From Tridacna crocea (lineage: Eukaryota > Mollusca > Bivalvia > Cardiida > Cardiidae), in NCBI GenBank assembly GCA_943736015.1, contig OX031069.1, positions 39,280,728 through 39,344,727 on the forward strand: a DNA stretch of 64,000 nucleotides, written 5' to 3'. How positions within the stretch are numbered: position 1 is the stretch's first letter; every line of letters begins with the position of its first letter. The notes below the pieces were generated by a model that saw only the letters and a program-made list of their open reading frames with translations, did not search any database and was not told the origin of the DNA. The translations under genes and the position numbers were made by a program. Below, piece after piece: positions 10,631-24,170 of the stretch.

Positions 10631-11407
10631 AACATCCTTTTCCTAGACTAGTTGCTCAGTTGATGAAGTATGATGCCTAAAACTGGGAGTTTTCAGGTTC
10701 GATTCCCCAGCTGTAACGATTGTTTTCGAGGTTTCTTGACATTCATTAATTTCTCTTCGCTCACATTTTTCACGAAACCATTTATGAAGGGAAGTAACCA
10801 TATTAGGTTGGAGCTATGTGCAAAGTACTGGTAAATGAAATATTAGCACTGCATGGATAGGTGTACATGACGCCCTGATATAACTGATATGACTGAAATA
10901 ATACACTTTCAACTCTATGTATCCGAACATCGTCAATCCATTTAAACTAAGGCAAGAGACAACTATATTTTCCTTTGTAATTTCATTTAGGGCTATAAAT
11001 TATACGTGGACAAATAATCAGGTATATGTCTTTTGAAGTAGTGGGGCATACACGGCATAAAACCAGCATTCTTTCCTGCTTAAAACAATTATTTCAATAG
11101 TCTTCATCTCTAAGATCGTGCTGAAATCATCTTTGTGACGTTTATTAAATCTTCAATTGATAAAGCAATGCCAAGATCGGTATCTCAGTCGGCAATCTAT
11201 GTGACTTGAGTACAGGTTATTGCTGGTTCCAATTTTTAGTTCGGCAAATTTCTTTCCAAGTATTGATTATAAAGTCATCTTTGTCTCTCTCCCTCTCCCC
11301 CTCCTCGCTCTGTCCCTCTCTCTCTCTCTCTCTCTTTCTCTGCTACTGTTTTAATATTTATGATGTTGAGTATGCGAGAAAGAAGGTAAGTAATATAATA
11401 TTGTGTT

Positions 11408-11698
11408 GAGCAGTCGATAAAGAAACTATAAAGGACTTGAGAATAGGAGGTCGCTGGTTTGATTCCCGACTCGCCCAATTTTTTCCAAGCATTGCTTATA
11501 GTTATTGCCATAGGAATCATTCCTCTCTCAACGTTGACCATTGTTATGACGATAGGTATGTGGGGAAGCAGCCAGTGGCTTGGAAAAAATATTGTACGTA
11601 ATACCAGGATAAGAAATTACAGCAAAGAATAGATAGGTGCAATGCCCACCGAAATATAAACTGAAATAATGTTTAACACTTCATTCAATCAATGAATC
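11408..11698 (+). mobile_element. Full-length SINE module of U2
   Basis: Head with GGTTTGATTCCCGACTCGCC, body, and a tail carrying a TCATTCAATCAATGAATC variant. Same position and orientation as in the other units. Confidence 0.8.
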
Positions 11699-12235
11699 AA
11701 AACTGCACAATTATGATATGGAGAATCTTACGTGAACGTTTATGAATTATTTTCAATAAACAATTTCCTGTTGATCATAAAATGGGAACCTTGGCGTTTT
11801 GGCATTCTTAAGGTAAATATGTAAAGTTCATATGTCATTCAAAGTGTTCGTATGTAGAAATGCACTGGGTGATTACATAATTTTGTAAGATCTTGCCAGG
11901 ATGTCTCAATTGTGCCAGTTACAATATTTATATTCCATTTTAAAAAGGCATAATGCAGATTTCTACATGGTTCTTCATCTACATGTTTATCAAAACAGAT
12001 CACATTCAAAATTACGTACCGAGGGAGTATCATATCAACTGAGAAAAGATCAATTATATAGCCTGGGGAGGATATGAAAAAAGGAAGCTATACTTATTGT
12101 AGAAAGTACATCTTTTCGGGGGAAAGGATTAACATCATAGTCCGACAATAAAGTCCTATAAACGTGAGAAACACAACAAGGAGACCACAGCTGCAATATC
12201 AAGTCAACAAAAAGAGATGGATGAATAGTTCATTG

Positions 12236-12698
12236 GAAGGATGGACGGATGGATGGATGGATGGACCTGTGAGATGATAGAGAAACAGAGAGAAGTTTGC
12301 TGGTAGAACAAAGAAATAAAGGGAGACTAGTAGAGAGATAGAACGTGAGAAAATAATGAAAGATAGAAAGTGAGACAGAAGATGGTGAAATAGTGAAAGA
12401 GATAGAAACAGAGATAGAGAGATTGTGTGAAAGGTGGCAGTAAGATAAAAAATAGAAAGAGAGGAGAGATATAAGAAGAGGAGGGAAAGCAATGGAAAAG
12501 ACGAGAGAGAGATAGAGAGCGAGAAGGACAAAAAAGCGAGAAGTAGAGATAAAGCGGGCGAAAGCGAAAAAACAGAGACAAGGAGAGGAATAGAGAGCTA
12601 CATCGAGAGACTGTAAGTAAAAAACAGTAGAGGAAAAGATAAGAAGGAGGAGTGGAGAATAAGACAAAGAGTTCGGAAATGAAAAGAGACTGAGGCAG

Positions 12699-12729
<31 letters not shown>

Positions 12730-12873
12730 ATGAGAGAGGGAGAAAGAAATAGACAAAGATTGAGAGACAGAGATGAAAAGGGACAGAAATAGCGAAACGA
12801 GAGACAGAGAGAGACAGAGACAGAGAGAGTGAAAGACCGAAGTGAAAGAGAGTGGTTACGGAAAAATGAGGGT
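12236..12873 (+). repeat. Purine-rich tract of U2
   Basis: About 640 bp of GA-rich sequence opening with (GGAT)n interrupted by GGAC. A (GA)n run near 12707-12729 marks the place where U1 has its transposon. Long minus-strand frames here are low-complexity artefacts. Confidence 0.85.
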
Positions 12874-12883
12874 GAATACATAT

Positions 12884-14767
12884 TTAAGACCCTATAGGCT
12901 AAGGGTGAAACTTATGAAGAAGAAGTATGGGCCAAAGCATTATCAATGAAATCACATTGCAGGCATAGGTTCTTCATCGGAGTGTACATTCAATTAAGTT
13001 AGTTTGAAATATGAAGGAAGCAGATAGAAAAAGTTAATCGATTGGAGCTAAAAAACGAGTGAGGTCATAGTTGTAAATATTAAGGATATATTTGTCGAAC
13101 TGAGAGAATATATGATCTACCATAGATACGTGCTTACGACATTAGGTTGACTTAATAGAAGAGACATTTTTTCAAAGTTAGAGGGAACATCGAACTGAGA
13201 ATGTAATTCACCATCTGAGAGAAAGTAGAAGGAACCAAAAGAACGTCTTGCTGACTGGCGGTGCAGGGTAACAGCTTGGGAGTAAAATCTCTGACAGGAA
13301 ACAGCTTTATAGCTTCATGATACATCTCACATCGAATGGCTTCCATTGTTAAAAGGACATAAAACGGGCTCTTGCAGTAATCAATGGACAGAGGACACAT
13401 CTTCGGACTCTATCAAGTGAGCAAGGGATACAGTCTAATTTGAAAACGGGTAAATTTTAAGTTAGAACACAGCTTTAGGACATCATGGTGTATCCGAGTG
13501 ACTCGGTTTTATCTCACAGACTAGGGTTTCTCAAAGCTAAATTAGGTTCAACGCTCTTACTAATATTAGCAGACTGGAAGAAAAAATATTATTCCGATAC
13601 TCTCGAAACTTACACATAACAGATTGAGGGTACATATCAGATTAAGAGTGTATAGGCAAACTGTACAATCGGTAACTTTTCAGCGAGGCCAATGGTTCAG
13701 GGCCTTGGGGTACATTCACCTGACTGTAGGTACCATGTCAAAGACGTATTAGAGGACATGGGGAAACATTCCACAAACTAAGGATACAATCTCAGAGACT
13801 CAATGTGCTTGTAACTGTCTGAGGGTAGGTTTTGGGCGCTGTGGGTATGAAATCGCCAACTACAGGTACAGGCTTAGGAAATACTGCAGTTTCAGGACCT
13901 ATTTAAAAGAAATAATAAGCGATATAGAGCTCGACGCTGAAGGTGTAAGACTCAATCAAACAAATAGCAGAACTATGTTTGGGAGTGAAGGAACATCTCT
14001 TGAACTGAAGGTAAAACAAGCAGATTGAAGGGGGCTAAGCCACGACATTTGGGTTATTTCGAAGTAAAACAAGTGTCGGGATCTTCAATTACATTTGACA
14101 GACCGACGATACATCTTACAGAGAGACACATACAAAGGTCCAAAAGTGCTTAAGAAAAAGGATCTGGTTGACTTTCAAGCGTTTGTTGACTCCTCTCATG
14201 GGCTAACGTTTCATCACACGAATTAGGAGTACATACTCGGATTGGGTAAAATGAGACTAAAGACGATGGTAAGGACTAATGGGCAAGTATTGCGGAAAAA
14301 ATGTACTTCTCCCGATGTGAAAGTCCGATGTGAAAGTACAACATGTGGATTGAAGATACAATTAGGACTGAGAAGACTACAGGGTTTCCTCTTATCTCAG
14401 CGCTTATTATTCTTCCAACGAAGTCAGAAACAGAAACCTAGCGCCACTCAGAACAATATTGTGCGAAGTACTAGTAAAAGAAGGTAAGGATCTCCCTCCA
14501 AATAGCTTTGAACATTTTATTGGATCCAAAAATGTAGAGAAAATATCGAGCGCCTCAAAAAGAATTTCTGCACATTTCTAAACACACGACCACAAAAACC
14601 TACAGTGTTCACACATTTTGTTTTTTCCATCATTGTTCTTTATAAAAAGTTACAAGCTCTTCGCGCACATAACAACAGACTCAAAATATATCTTTAACTG
14701 TGAACGTAAAACCAGTGGACTGAGAATACAACATCTTAGACTGAGAATGTTGGTATGTTCTATAGAA
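12884..14767 (+). repeat. Decayed minisatellite block of U2
   Basis: Full-length form of the block. A 22-bp segment present in other units is missing at about 13886-13891, between CAG repeats. That length shifts any frame through the region and argues against coding. Confidence 0.75.
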
Positions 14768-14905
14768 TTGATAACAGTTATTGCGACAGGGTTTATTCAT
14801 ATGTCAGCGCTCAAAATTGTTTCAACGAAGTTATGCGATGAAAGCAGCCAGTGCCAAAAGAAAACAATGAAGTAAACATGTAAAAATCAAATACTCTCCT
14901 TCTCA

Positions 14906-14942
<37 letters not shown>

Positions 14943-16224
14943 CTTTTCTCTCCCTCTCGCAGGTCGTCTTGCCCAGTTGCTCGATCGGTAAAGTGCACGG
15001 CTTCAAACCCATAAAGACGTAGGTTCGGTCCCCACGCTGCACCAATTTTTATCCGACGTACGATGATATTCGATGTTGCAAGATTGATTTTTTGCTTAAT
15101 GCTGATCATTCTATCGACTAGAGTTCTTTTGAAATGCAGCCAGTGGTTGGAAAGACTTTACAAGAGCACTGGCCGCGCCATTTAGAAGACATCAATTAAA
15201 CACAACGCTGAAAGAAAACACGCTAACAAAAAATTCTGGCTCCGCTACAACATCCAGCACTATCAACGTAATCATAATCATCATCCAAGCAACTATTAAA
15301 TAGCTTTACAACTGCTATAAACAAAAAAGTTTTGCTCACTTCTATTTAATTTCACTTTCCAACATTGTTTTAAAAAAATCAGGAAAACATCTTTGTTCTA
15401 CATTCATATCACTTTCATTTCTTAACTCGATTTCAAGCTTTTCCACATTATTTCCAATACCTAGTCCACATTTTTTTCTCAGTTTTTGTTTTCTTTTTAA
15501 TTATCAAGTTTTAATTCTTTCCAATAAATCAGTGATAAACAATAAACTTTACACTTATGGTTTCCACTTCCATAATATTGGGATATGATACCAGTATTTT
15601 CTACCATTATGGTAAGATCTTTCTCTCCAAGCAAACATGACTTAGAAACATATTTTTTTTTACCTTATCAATGGTCCTTTTAGGATGCGATCGATTTAAC
15701 AAATAGACTTCCCCAACACACTTCTTTCCTTTTGAACACTAAAATGAAACCAATGGTTGGAAAGACTGTTACAAGAGCACTGGTCTTGCCATTTACAAGA
15801 CACCAAGTAAACACAGCGCTAAAGGAAAACAAGCCCACAAAAAATTCTGGCTCTGCTACGACATCGAGCACTATCAACTTAATCTTAATCATCATCAGAG
15901 CAATTATTACATAGCTTCACATCTGCTGTAAACAAAAAAAGTTTTCCTCACTACTATTTAAGTTCACTTTTCAACATTGTTATAAAATATCAAGAAACCA
16001 TCTCTGTTTTACATTCATATCACTTCCATTTTTTAACTCGAGTTCAAGCTTCTCCACAGTATTTCCAATACCTAGTCCACAGCTTTTTCAGGTTAATTTT
16101 CTTTCTAATGCTCAAGTTTTAATTCTTCCCCCAGTCAGAAAAAACAATCAGTAAACAAAAATAAACTCTACACTTATCATTTCCACTCCTTCCATAATAT
16201 GATGACAGGCTTGGGGATATGATG

Positions 16225-16976
16225 CTTTTTTGGCATTCTAAAGGTAACTATGTAAAGTTCATATGTCATTCAAAGTGGTCGTATGTAGATATGCACAGGG
16301 TGATTACAGAATTTTGTAAGATCTTGCCAGGATGTCTCAATTGTGCCAGTTACAACATTTTTATTCCATTTTAAAAAGGCATAATGCAGAATTCTGCACG
16401 GTTCTTAATCTACGTGTTTATCAAAACAGATGTCATTCAAAATTACGTACCGAGGAAGCATCATATCAACTGAGAAAAGGTCAATGAAAAAAGGAAGCTA
16501 TACTTATTGTAGAAAATACATCTTTTGGAGGAAAAAGATTTACATCATAGTCTGACAATAAAGTCCTAAAAACGTGAGAAACACAACAAGGAGACCACAG
16601 CTGCAATATCAAGTAAACAAAAAGAGATGGACAAGTGGTTGATTGATCGGATGGATGGATGGATGGACCTGTGGATTGATAGAGAAATAGAGAGAAGTTT
16701 GCAGGTAGAACAAAGAAATAAAGGGAGACTAGTAGAGAGACAGAACGTGAGAAAATAATGAAAGATAGACAGTGAGACAGAAGATGGTGGAATAGTGAAA
16801 GAAACAGAAACAGAGATAGAGAGATTGTGTGAAAGGCGGCAGTAAGATAAAAAATAAAAGAGAGGAGAGATATAGGAAGAGGAGGGAAAGCAATGGGAGG
16901 GATAGAGAGAAATAGAGAGCAAGAGGACAAAAAGCGAGAAAGAGAGATAAAGCGGGCGACAGCGAGAAAGAGAGAT
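16225..16976 (+). repeat. Ectopic copy of the spacer and purine-tract segment within U2
   Basis: The spacer reading GACAGGCTTGGGGATATGAT breaks off and the sequence switches to CTTTTTTGGCATTCTAAAGG, which belongs about 4.5 kb earlier in the unit. It runs through the spacer and into the purine tract, then returns to spacer sequence (GGGTATTTTCTACCATTATA). Its variants (CTAAAGGTAACTATG, GTAGATATGC, TTACAGAATTTTG, CACGGTTCTTAATCTACG) match U4 at about 26479-27232 and not U2's own copy at about 11790-12500. So U2 holds a second, partial copy derived from a U4-like unit. Confidence 0.85.
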
Positions 16977-17097
16977 GGGTATTTTCTACCATTATAGTAA
17001 GATCTTTCTTTCCAAACAAACATGACGCGACAGCGAGAAAGAGAGATGGGTATTTTCTACCATTATAGTAAGATCTTTCTTTCCAAACAAACATGAC
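16956..17097 (+). repeat. 71-bp tandem duplication at the junction of the ectopic block
   Basis: Two consecutive copies, 16956-17026 and 17027-17097, each containing GCGACAGCGAGAAAGAGAGA followed by GGGTATTTTCTACCATTATA. The duplicated segment spans the right junction of the ectopic block, so the duplication arose with or after the insertion. Confidence 0.9.
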
Positions 17098-19156
17098 GCA
17101 TAAACACATTTTTCGGTTACCTTATCAATGGCCCCTTTATGGTAAGATCTTTCTCTTCAAGCAAATATGACGCATAAACACATTTTTAGTTTACCTTATC
17201 AATCGCTCCTTTAGGATTCGATCGATTTCACAAGTAGACTTCCGCAACATACTTCTTTCCTTTTGATCACTTCTTTACAGAACCAAATTGTGTCAAGTAT
17301 TCCTAAACAAGAGATAACACTTATACATCACTTTTCTTTGCACATCACAACCCTCCAGGAATAAAGTAATCATTTCAAAAACAAATACTCTGTTTCTCTG
17401 TCTCTCTGTCCCTGTCTCTCTCTCTGCCAACATCACTAAAAACAACGGCAAAGTATCCAAAGGTTCTATGGTTTCATTCCACGGCTAATCTAATTTTCAG
17501 GATTGTATAAGTTTATTGTAACGGGGTTTATTCTTCTCCCACCGTTGACCTTTGTTCAAGTAATCTACGTTTGAAAACAGACAATGGCTCTGGAAAGGCT
17601 AAAAGCAAAGTACCGGTAAAAGAAACTCCAATATCGCAAATATAGGTGCGTGCGATTTAATTCGAATTGTTTCAGTCGTCAGATCGGGCCCATAACTTTG
17701 ATTTTCATTTACATGGCTCCCTTTAAGATCTAATCAATTACAAAAGAAAATTCATCAACATAATTCTCAGCACTGTTGCTCAGTTGATGACGTAAAAGGC
17801 CTGAAAATTAGGCTTCATAGGTTCGATTCTCCAGCTTTTGGATTTTTTTTATCCGAGGATTAATGACAGTTAATCCGACGAAATTTGTGAATTTATCGTC
17901 GCTCACATTTTCTTTCTTTCTGCATTTCACAACACATCTGAACATTATTTTTTGTAATAAAATATTATTTCTCCTCGCATATAACCCTCTAGAAAAATAG
18001 TACCATTTCAAAATAAGATACTCTCTCTCTCGCTCTCTCTCTCTCCAACATCACTAAAGGCAGTGTGAAAAAATGTTTTAAAATTGTAAACGCAGAGTAC
18101 TATAGCTCGATTCTCCGGCTAATTTTTCATCGATCAAGTTTTTCACCCTCAGATCCATAACATAACTGTATATCTTTTTCTTTACAAATTTCTTCTCGCA
18201 AATAACAACCATCCAGAAGTGAAGTATACATTTCAAAATCAAATACTCTCTTTCTCCTCTCTCTCTCCCTCTCTCTCTCTCTTTCTCTCTCTCTCCCTTT
18301 TTCCCAATATCAAAGTTATGCTCCAGACTGTAAACCCAAGGTTCTATGGTTCAATTGCCCGGCTAATCTAACATCCTTTTCCTAGACTGATTGCTCAGTT
18401 GATGAAGTATGATGCCTACAACTGGGAGCTTTCAGGTTCGTTTCCCCAGCTGTAACAATTGTTTTCGAGGTTTCCTGACATTCATTGCAACAAATTCATT
18501 AATTTCTCTTCGCTCACATTTTTCACGAAACCAGTTATGTAGGGAAGCAACCATATTAGGTTGGAGTTATGTGCAAAGTACTGGTGAATGAAATATCAGC
18601 ACTGCATGGATAGGTGTACATGATGCCCTGATATAACTGATATGACTGAAATAATACACTTTCAACTGTATGTATCCGAACATCGTCAATCCATTTAAAC
18701 GAAGGCAAGAGACAACTATATTTTCCTTTGTAATTTTATTTAGGGTTATAAATCATACGTGGCCAAATAATCGGATATGTCTCTTGAAGTAGTGGGGCAT
18801 AGACGGCATAAAACCAGCATTCTTTCCTGCTTAAAACAATTATTTCAATAGTCTTCATCTCTAAGATAGTGCTGAAATCATCTTTGTGACGTTTATTAAA
18901 TCTTCAATTGATAAAACAATGCCAAGATCGGTATCTCAGTCGGCAATCTACGTGACTTGAGTACAGGTTATTGCTGGTTCCAATTCCTAGTTTGGCAAAT
19001 TTCTTTCCAAGTATTGATAAGTCATTGCAAGAAGATTTTTCTCTCTCTCCCTCCGGCCCCTCCTCGCCCCGTCCCTCTCTCTCTCTCTCTCTGCTACTGT
19101 TTTAATGTTTATGACGTTGAGTATGTGAGAAAGAAGGTAAACGCTATAATAGTGTT

Positions 19157-19446
19157 GACCACTCGATAAAGAAACTATGAAGGACTTGAGAATAGGAGGT
19201 CGCTGGTTTGATTCCCGGCTCGCTCAATTTTTTCCAAGCATTGCCTATAGTTATTGCCATAGGAATCATTCCTCTCTCAACGTTGACCATTGTTTTGACG
19301 ATAAGTATGTGGGGAAGCAGCCAGTGGCTTGGAAAAGATATTGTACGTAAAACAGGAAAAGAAATTACAGCAAAGAATAAATAGGTGCACTGGCCACCGA
19401 AATATAAACTGAAATAATGTTTAAAACTTTAATCAATCAATGAATC
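19157..19446 (+). mobile_element. Full-length SINE module of U3
   Basis: GGTTTGATTCCCGGCTCGCT head, body, and AATCAATCAATGAATC tail. Conserved position and strand. Confidence 0.8.
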
Positions 19447-19983
19447 AAAACTGCACAATTATTATATGGAGAATCTTACGTGAACGTTTATGAATTATTT
19501 TCAATAAATAATTTCTTGTTGATCATAAAATGGATACCGTGGACTTTTTGGTATTCTTAAGGTAAGTATGTAAAGTTCATATGTCATTCAAAGTGGTCGT
19601 ATGTAGAAATACACAGGGTGATTACATAATTTTGTAAGATCTTGCCAGGATGTCTCAATTGTGCCAGTTACAACATTTATATTCCATTTTGAAAAGGCAT
19701 AATGCAGATTTCTACATGGTTCTTCATCTACATGTTTATCAAAACAGATCACATTCAAAATTACGTACCGAGGGAGCATCACATCAACTGAGAAAAGGTC
19801 AATTATATAGCCTGGGGAGGATATGAAAAAAGGAAGCTATACTTATTGTAAAAAGTACATCTTTTGGAGGAAAAGGATTAAAATCATAGTCCGACAATAA
19901 AGTCCTATAAACCTGAAAAACACAACAAGGAGACCACAACTGCAATATCAAGTCAACAAAAAGAGATGGATAAATGGTTGATT

Positions 19984-20515
19984 GGACGGATGGATGGATG
20001 CATGGATGGATGGACCTGTGGATTGATAGAGAAACAGAGAGAAGTTTGCAGGTTGAACAAAGCAATAAAGGGAGACTAGTACAGAGAAAGAACGAGAGAA
20101 GATAATGAAAGATAGACAGTGAAACAGAAGATAGTGGAATAGTGAAAGAGACAGGAACAGAGATAAAGAGATTGTGTGAAAGGTGGCAGTAAGATGAAAT
20201 ATAGAAAGAGAGGAGAGATATTAGAAGAGGAGGGAAATCAATGGGAGGGATAGAGAGAAATACAGAGCGAGAGAAGGACAAAAAGCGAGAATGAGAGATA
20301 AAGCGGGCGACAGGGAGAAAGACAGACAAGCAGAGGGATAGAGAGCTACAGCAAGACACTGTAAGTGAAAAACAGTAGAGGGAAAGACAAGAAAGAGGAG
20401 TGGAGAGTAAGACAAAGACTTCGGAAATGGATACAGAGTGAGGGAGAGAGAGAGAGAAAGAAATAGACAGACAAAGATTGAGAGACAGAGGTGAAAAGAA
20501 CAGAAATAGCGAAAG

Positions 20516-20559
<44 letters not shown>

Positions 20560-20602
20560 GAGAGTGAAAGACTGAAGTGAAAGAGAGTGGTAAAATGAGG
20601 GT
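19984..20602 (+). repeat. Purine-rich tract of U3
   Basis: GA-rich tract opening with (GGAT)n that has one GCAT interruption. It has a (GA)n expansion near 20523-20571 where other units have shorter runs. Confidence 0.85.
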
Positions 20603-20612
20603 AAATACATAT

Positions 20613-22492
20613 TTAAGACCCTATAGACTGAGGGTTAAACTTATGAAGAAGAATTAGGGGCCAAAGCATTATCAATGAAATCACATTGAAGGCATTGGTT
20701 CGTCATCGGAGGGTACATTCAATTAAGTTAGTTTGAAATATGAAGGAAGCAGACAGAACAAGTTAATCGACTGGAGCTAAAAACGAGTGAGGACATAGTT
20801 GTAAATACTAAGGATATATTTGTCGAACTGGGAGAATATATGATCTACCATAGATACATGCTTACGACATTAAGTTGAAGAGACATTCTTTCAAGGTTTT
20901 AGGGAATATCGAACTGAGAATGTATTTCACCGTGTGAGAGAAAGTAGAAGGAACCAAAGGAACGTCATGCTGACTGGCGGTGCAGGGTAACAGCTTGGGA
21001 GTAAAATCTCTAAAAGGAAACAGGTGTACAAGTTAATGATACATCTAACATCGAATGGCTTCCATCCCTAAAAGAACATAAAACGGACTCTTGCAGTAAT
21101 CAATGGACAGAGGACACATCTTCGGACTGTGGGCACATCAAGTGAGCAAGGGATACAGTCTAATTTGAAAACGGGAAATTTTAAGTTACAACATATCTTT
21201 AGGACATTATGGTGTATCCGAGTGACTCAGGTTTATCTCATAGACTTGGGTTTCTTAACGCTAAATGGGGTTCAACGCTCTTACTAATATTAGCAGACTG
21301 AAAGAAAAGTTATTATTCCGATACTCTCGAAACTTACACCTAACAGATTTAGGGTACATATCAGATTAACAGTGTATAGACAAACTGTAAAATCGGTAAC
21401 TTTTGAGCGAGGCCAGTGATTCAGGGCCTAGGGTACATTCAACTGACTGTAGGTACGATTTCAAAGACGTGTAAGAGGACATGGGGAAACATTCCACGAA
21501 CTAAGGATACAATCTCAGGGACTCAATATGCTTGTAAGTGTCTGGGGGTAGGTTTTGGGCGCTGTGGGTATGAAATCGCCAATTGTAGGTACAGGCTGAG
21601 GAAATACTGCAGTCACAGAAAGGTGGAGATACAGTTTCAGGACCTATTGAAAAGCAATAATAAGCGATAAAGAGCTCAACGCTGAAGGTGTAAGACTCAA
21701 TCAAACAAATAGCAGACCTATTTTTAGGAGTAAAGGAACATCTCTTGAACTGAAGGTAAAACAAGCAGATTGATGGTTTATTTCGAAGTAAAAACAAGTG
21801 TCGGGATCTTCAATTACTTTTTAAAAACCGACGATACATCTTACAGAAAGACACATGTATACAAAGGTCCAAAAAGAAAAAGGATCCGGTTGATTTTCAA
21901 GCATTTGTTGACTCCTCTCATGGGCTAACGGTTCATCACACGAATTAGGAGTACATACTCGGATTGGGTAAAATAAGACTAAAGACGATGGTAAGGACTA
22001 ATGGGCAAGTATTGCGGACAAAATGTATTTCTCCCGATGTGAAAGTACAACCTGTGGATTGAAGATACAATCAAGACTGAGAAGACTATGTTTTACGGAA
22101 ATGACGACAGGGTTTCTTCTTATCTCAGGGCTTATTATCCTTCCTACGAAGTCAGAAAAAGAAAGCAAGTGCCAATCGAAACAATATTGTGCGAAGTACT
22201 GGTAAAAGAAGGTAAGGGAATCCCTCCAAATAGCTTTCAACATTTTATTGGATCCAAAAATGTCCAGATATATCGAGCGCCTCAAAAAGAATTTCTGCAC
22301 ATTTCTAAACACACGACCACTTAAACCTACAGTGTTCACTCATTTTGCTTTTTCCATCATTGTTCTTTACAAAAAGTTACAAGCTCTTCTCGCACCTAAC
22401 AATAGACTTTAAATGTATCCCCCAATGTGAAAGTAAAACCAGTGGAATGAGAATACAATAGCTTAGACTGAGAAAATTGGTATGTTCTATAG
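20613..22492 (+). repeat. Decayed minisatellite block of U3
   Basis: Full-length form with a private ~20-bp deletion near 21772, where GCAGATTGATGGTTTATTTC replaces a longer stretch containing GGGGGCTAAGCCACGACATT. Confidence 0.75.
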
Positions 22493-22841
22493 AATTGATA
22501 ACAGTTATTGCGACAGGGATTATTCATATCTCAGCGTTCACTGTTTCGACGAAGTTATGCGAGGAAAGCAGCCAGTGCCAAAAGAAAACAATGAAGTAAA
22601 CATGTCAAAATCAAATACACGCCTTCTCTCTCTCTCTCTCTCTCTCTCTTTTTCTCTCGCTCTCGCAGGTCGTCTTGCCCAGTTGCTCGATCGGTGAAGT
22701 GCACGGCTTCAAACCCATAAAGACGTAGGTTCGGTCCCCACGCTGCACAAATTTTTATCCGACGTACGATGATATTCGATGTTGCAAGATTGATTTTTTG
22801 CTTAATGCTGATCATTCTATCGACTAGAGTTCTTTTGAAAT

Positions 22842-23453
22842 GCAGCCAGTGGTTGGAAAGTCTTTACAAGAGCACTGGCCGCGCCATTTAGAAGACATCA
22901 ATTAAACACAACGCTGAAAGAAAACACGCTAACAAAAAATTCTGGCTCCGCTACAACATCCAGCACTATCAACGTAATCATAATCATCATCCAAGCAACT
23001 ATTAAATAGCTTTACAACTGCTATAAACAAAAAAGTTTTGCTCACTACAATTCAATTTCACTTTCCAACATTGTTATAAAAAAATCAGGAAAACATCTTT
23101 GTTCTACATTCATATCACTTTCATTTCTTAACTCGATTTCAAGCTTTTCCACATTATTTCCAATACCTAGTCCACATTTTTTTTCTCAGTTTTTGTTTTC
23201 TTTTTAATTATCAAGTTTTAATTCTTTCCAATAAATCAGTGATAAACAATAAACTTTACACTTATGGTTTCCACTTCCATAATATTGGGATATGATACCA
23301 GTATTTTCTACCATTATGGTAAGATCCTTCTCTCCAAGCAAACATGACTTAGAAACATATTTTTTGTTTACCTTATCAATGGCCCCTGTAGGATGCGATC
23401 AATTTAACAAATAGACTTCCGCAGCACACTTCTTTCCTTTTGAACACTAAAAT
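22842..23453 (+). repeat. Internal tandem duplicate in U3, copy 1 (SINE body plus spacer)
   Basis: Begins GCAGCCAGTGGTTGGAAAG and continues through SINE body and AT-rich spacer with CTTTTCCACATTATTTCCAA. The next copy, starting at 23454 with AAACCAATGGTTGGAAAG, repeats the same order with a period of about 610 bp. The same two-copy arrangement is at 15137/15747 in U2, 29038/29648 in U4 and 35416/36031 in U5. Confidence 0.75.
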
Positions 23454-24170
23454 GAAACCAATGGTTGGAAAGACTGTTACAAGAGCACTGGTCTTGCCAT
23501 TTACAAGACACCAAGTAAACACAACGCTAAAGGAAAACAAGCCCACAAAAAATTCTGGCTCTGCTACGACATCGAGCACTATCAACTTAATCTTAATCAT
23601 CATCAGAGCAATTATTACATAGCTTCACATCTGCTGTAAACAAAAAAAGTTTTCCTCACTACTATTTAAGTTCACCTTTCACCATTGTTATAAAATATCA
23701 AGAAACCATCTTTGTTTTACATTCATATCACTTCCATTTTTTAACTCGAGTTCAAGCTTCTCCACAGTATTTCCAATACCTAGTCCACAGCATTTTCAGG
23801 TTAATTTTCTTTCTAATGCTCAAGTTTTAATTCTTCCCCCAGTCAGAAAAAACAATCAGTAAACAAAAATAAACTCTACACTTATCATTTCCACTCCTTC
23901 CATAATATGATGACAGGCTTGGGGATATGATACCAGTATTTTCTACCATTATTGTAAGATCTTTCTTTCCAAGCAAACATGACGCATAAACACATTTTCG
24001 GTTACCTTATCAATGGCCCATTTATGGTAAGATCTTTCTCTTCAAGCAAATATGACGCATAAACACATTTTTCGTTTACCTTATCAATCGCTCCTTTAGG
24101 ATTCGATCGATTTCACAAGTAGACTTCCGCAACATACTTCTTTCCTTTTGATCACTTCTTTACAGAACCA
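23454..24170 (+). repeat. Internal tandem duplicate in U3, copy 2 (SINE body plus spacer)
   Basis: Second SINE body and spacer, with CTTCTCCACAGTATTTCCAA and TCACAAGTAGACTTCCGCAA marking positions homologous to the first copy. In U6-U9 the region between the two bodies is shorter and holds a second tRNA-like head. Confidence 0.75.

Larger units (their letters stand above)
10504..18245 (+). repeat. Macrosatellite unit U2 (carries an ectopic block)
   Basis: Length 7742 bp. All standard blocks are present: full SINE at 11408-11698, purine tract at 12236-12873, minisatellite at 12884-14767, SINE bodies at about 15137 and 15747, and the terminal (TC)n modules. It is longer than typical because about 750 bp of spacer-plus-purine sequence (16225-16976) and a 71-bp duplication sit in its 3' spacer. 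Its 3' third, from about 14900, shares distinctive variants with U3, such as CATAAAGACGTAGG and CCCCAGTCAGAAAAAACAAT, so U2 and U3 are closely related there. Confidence 0.85.
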
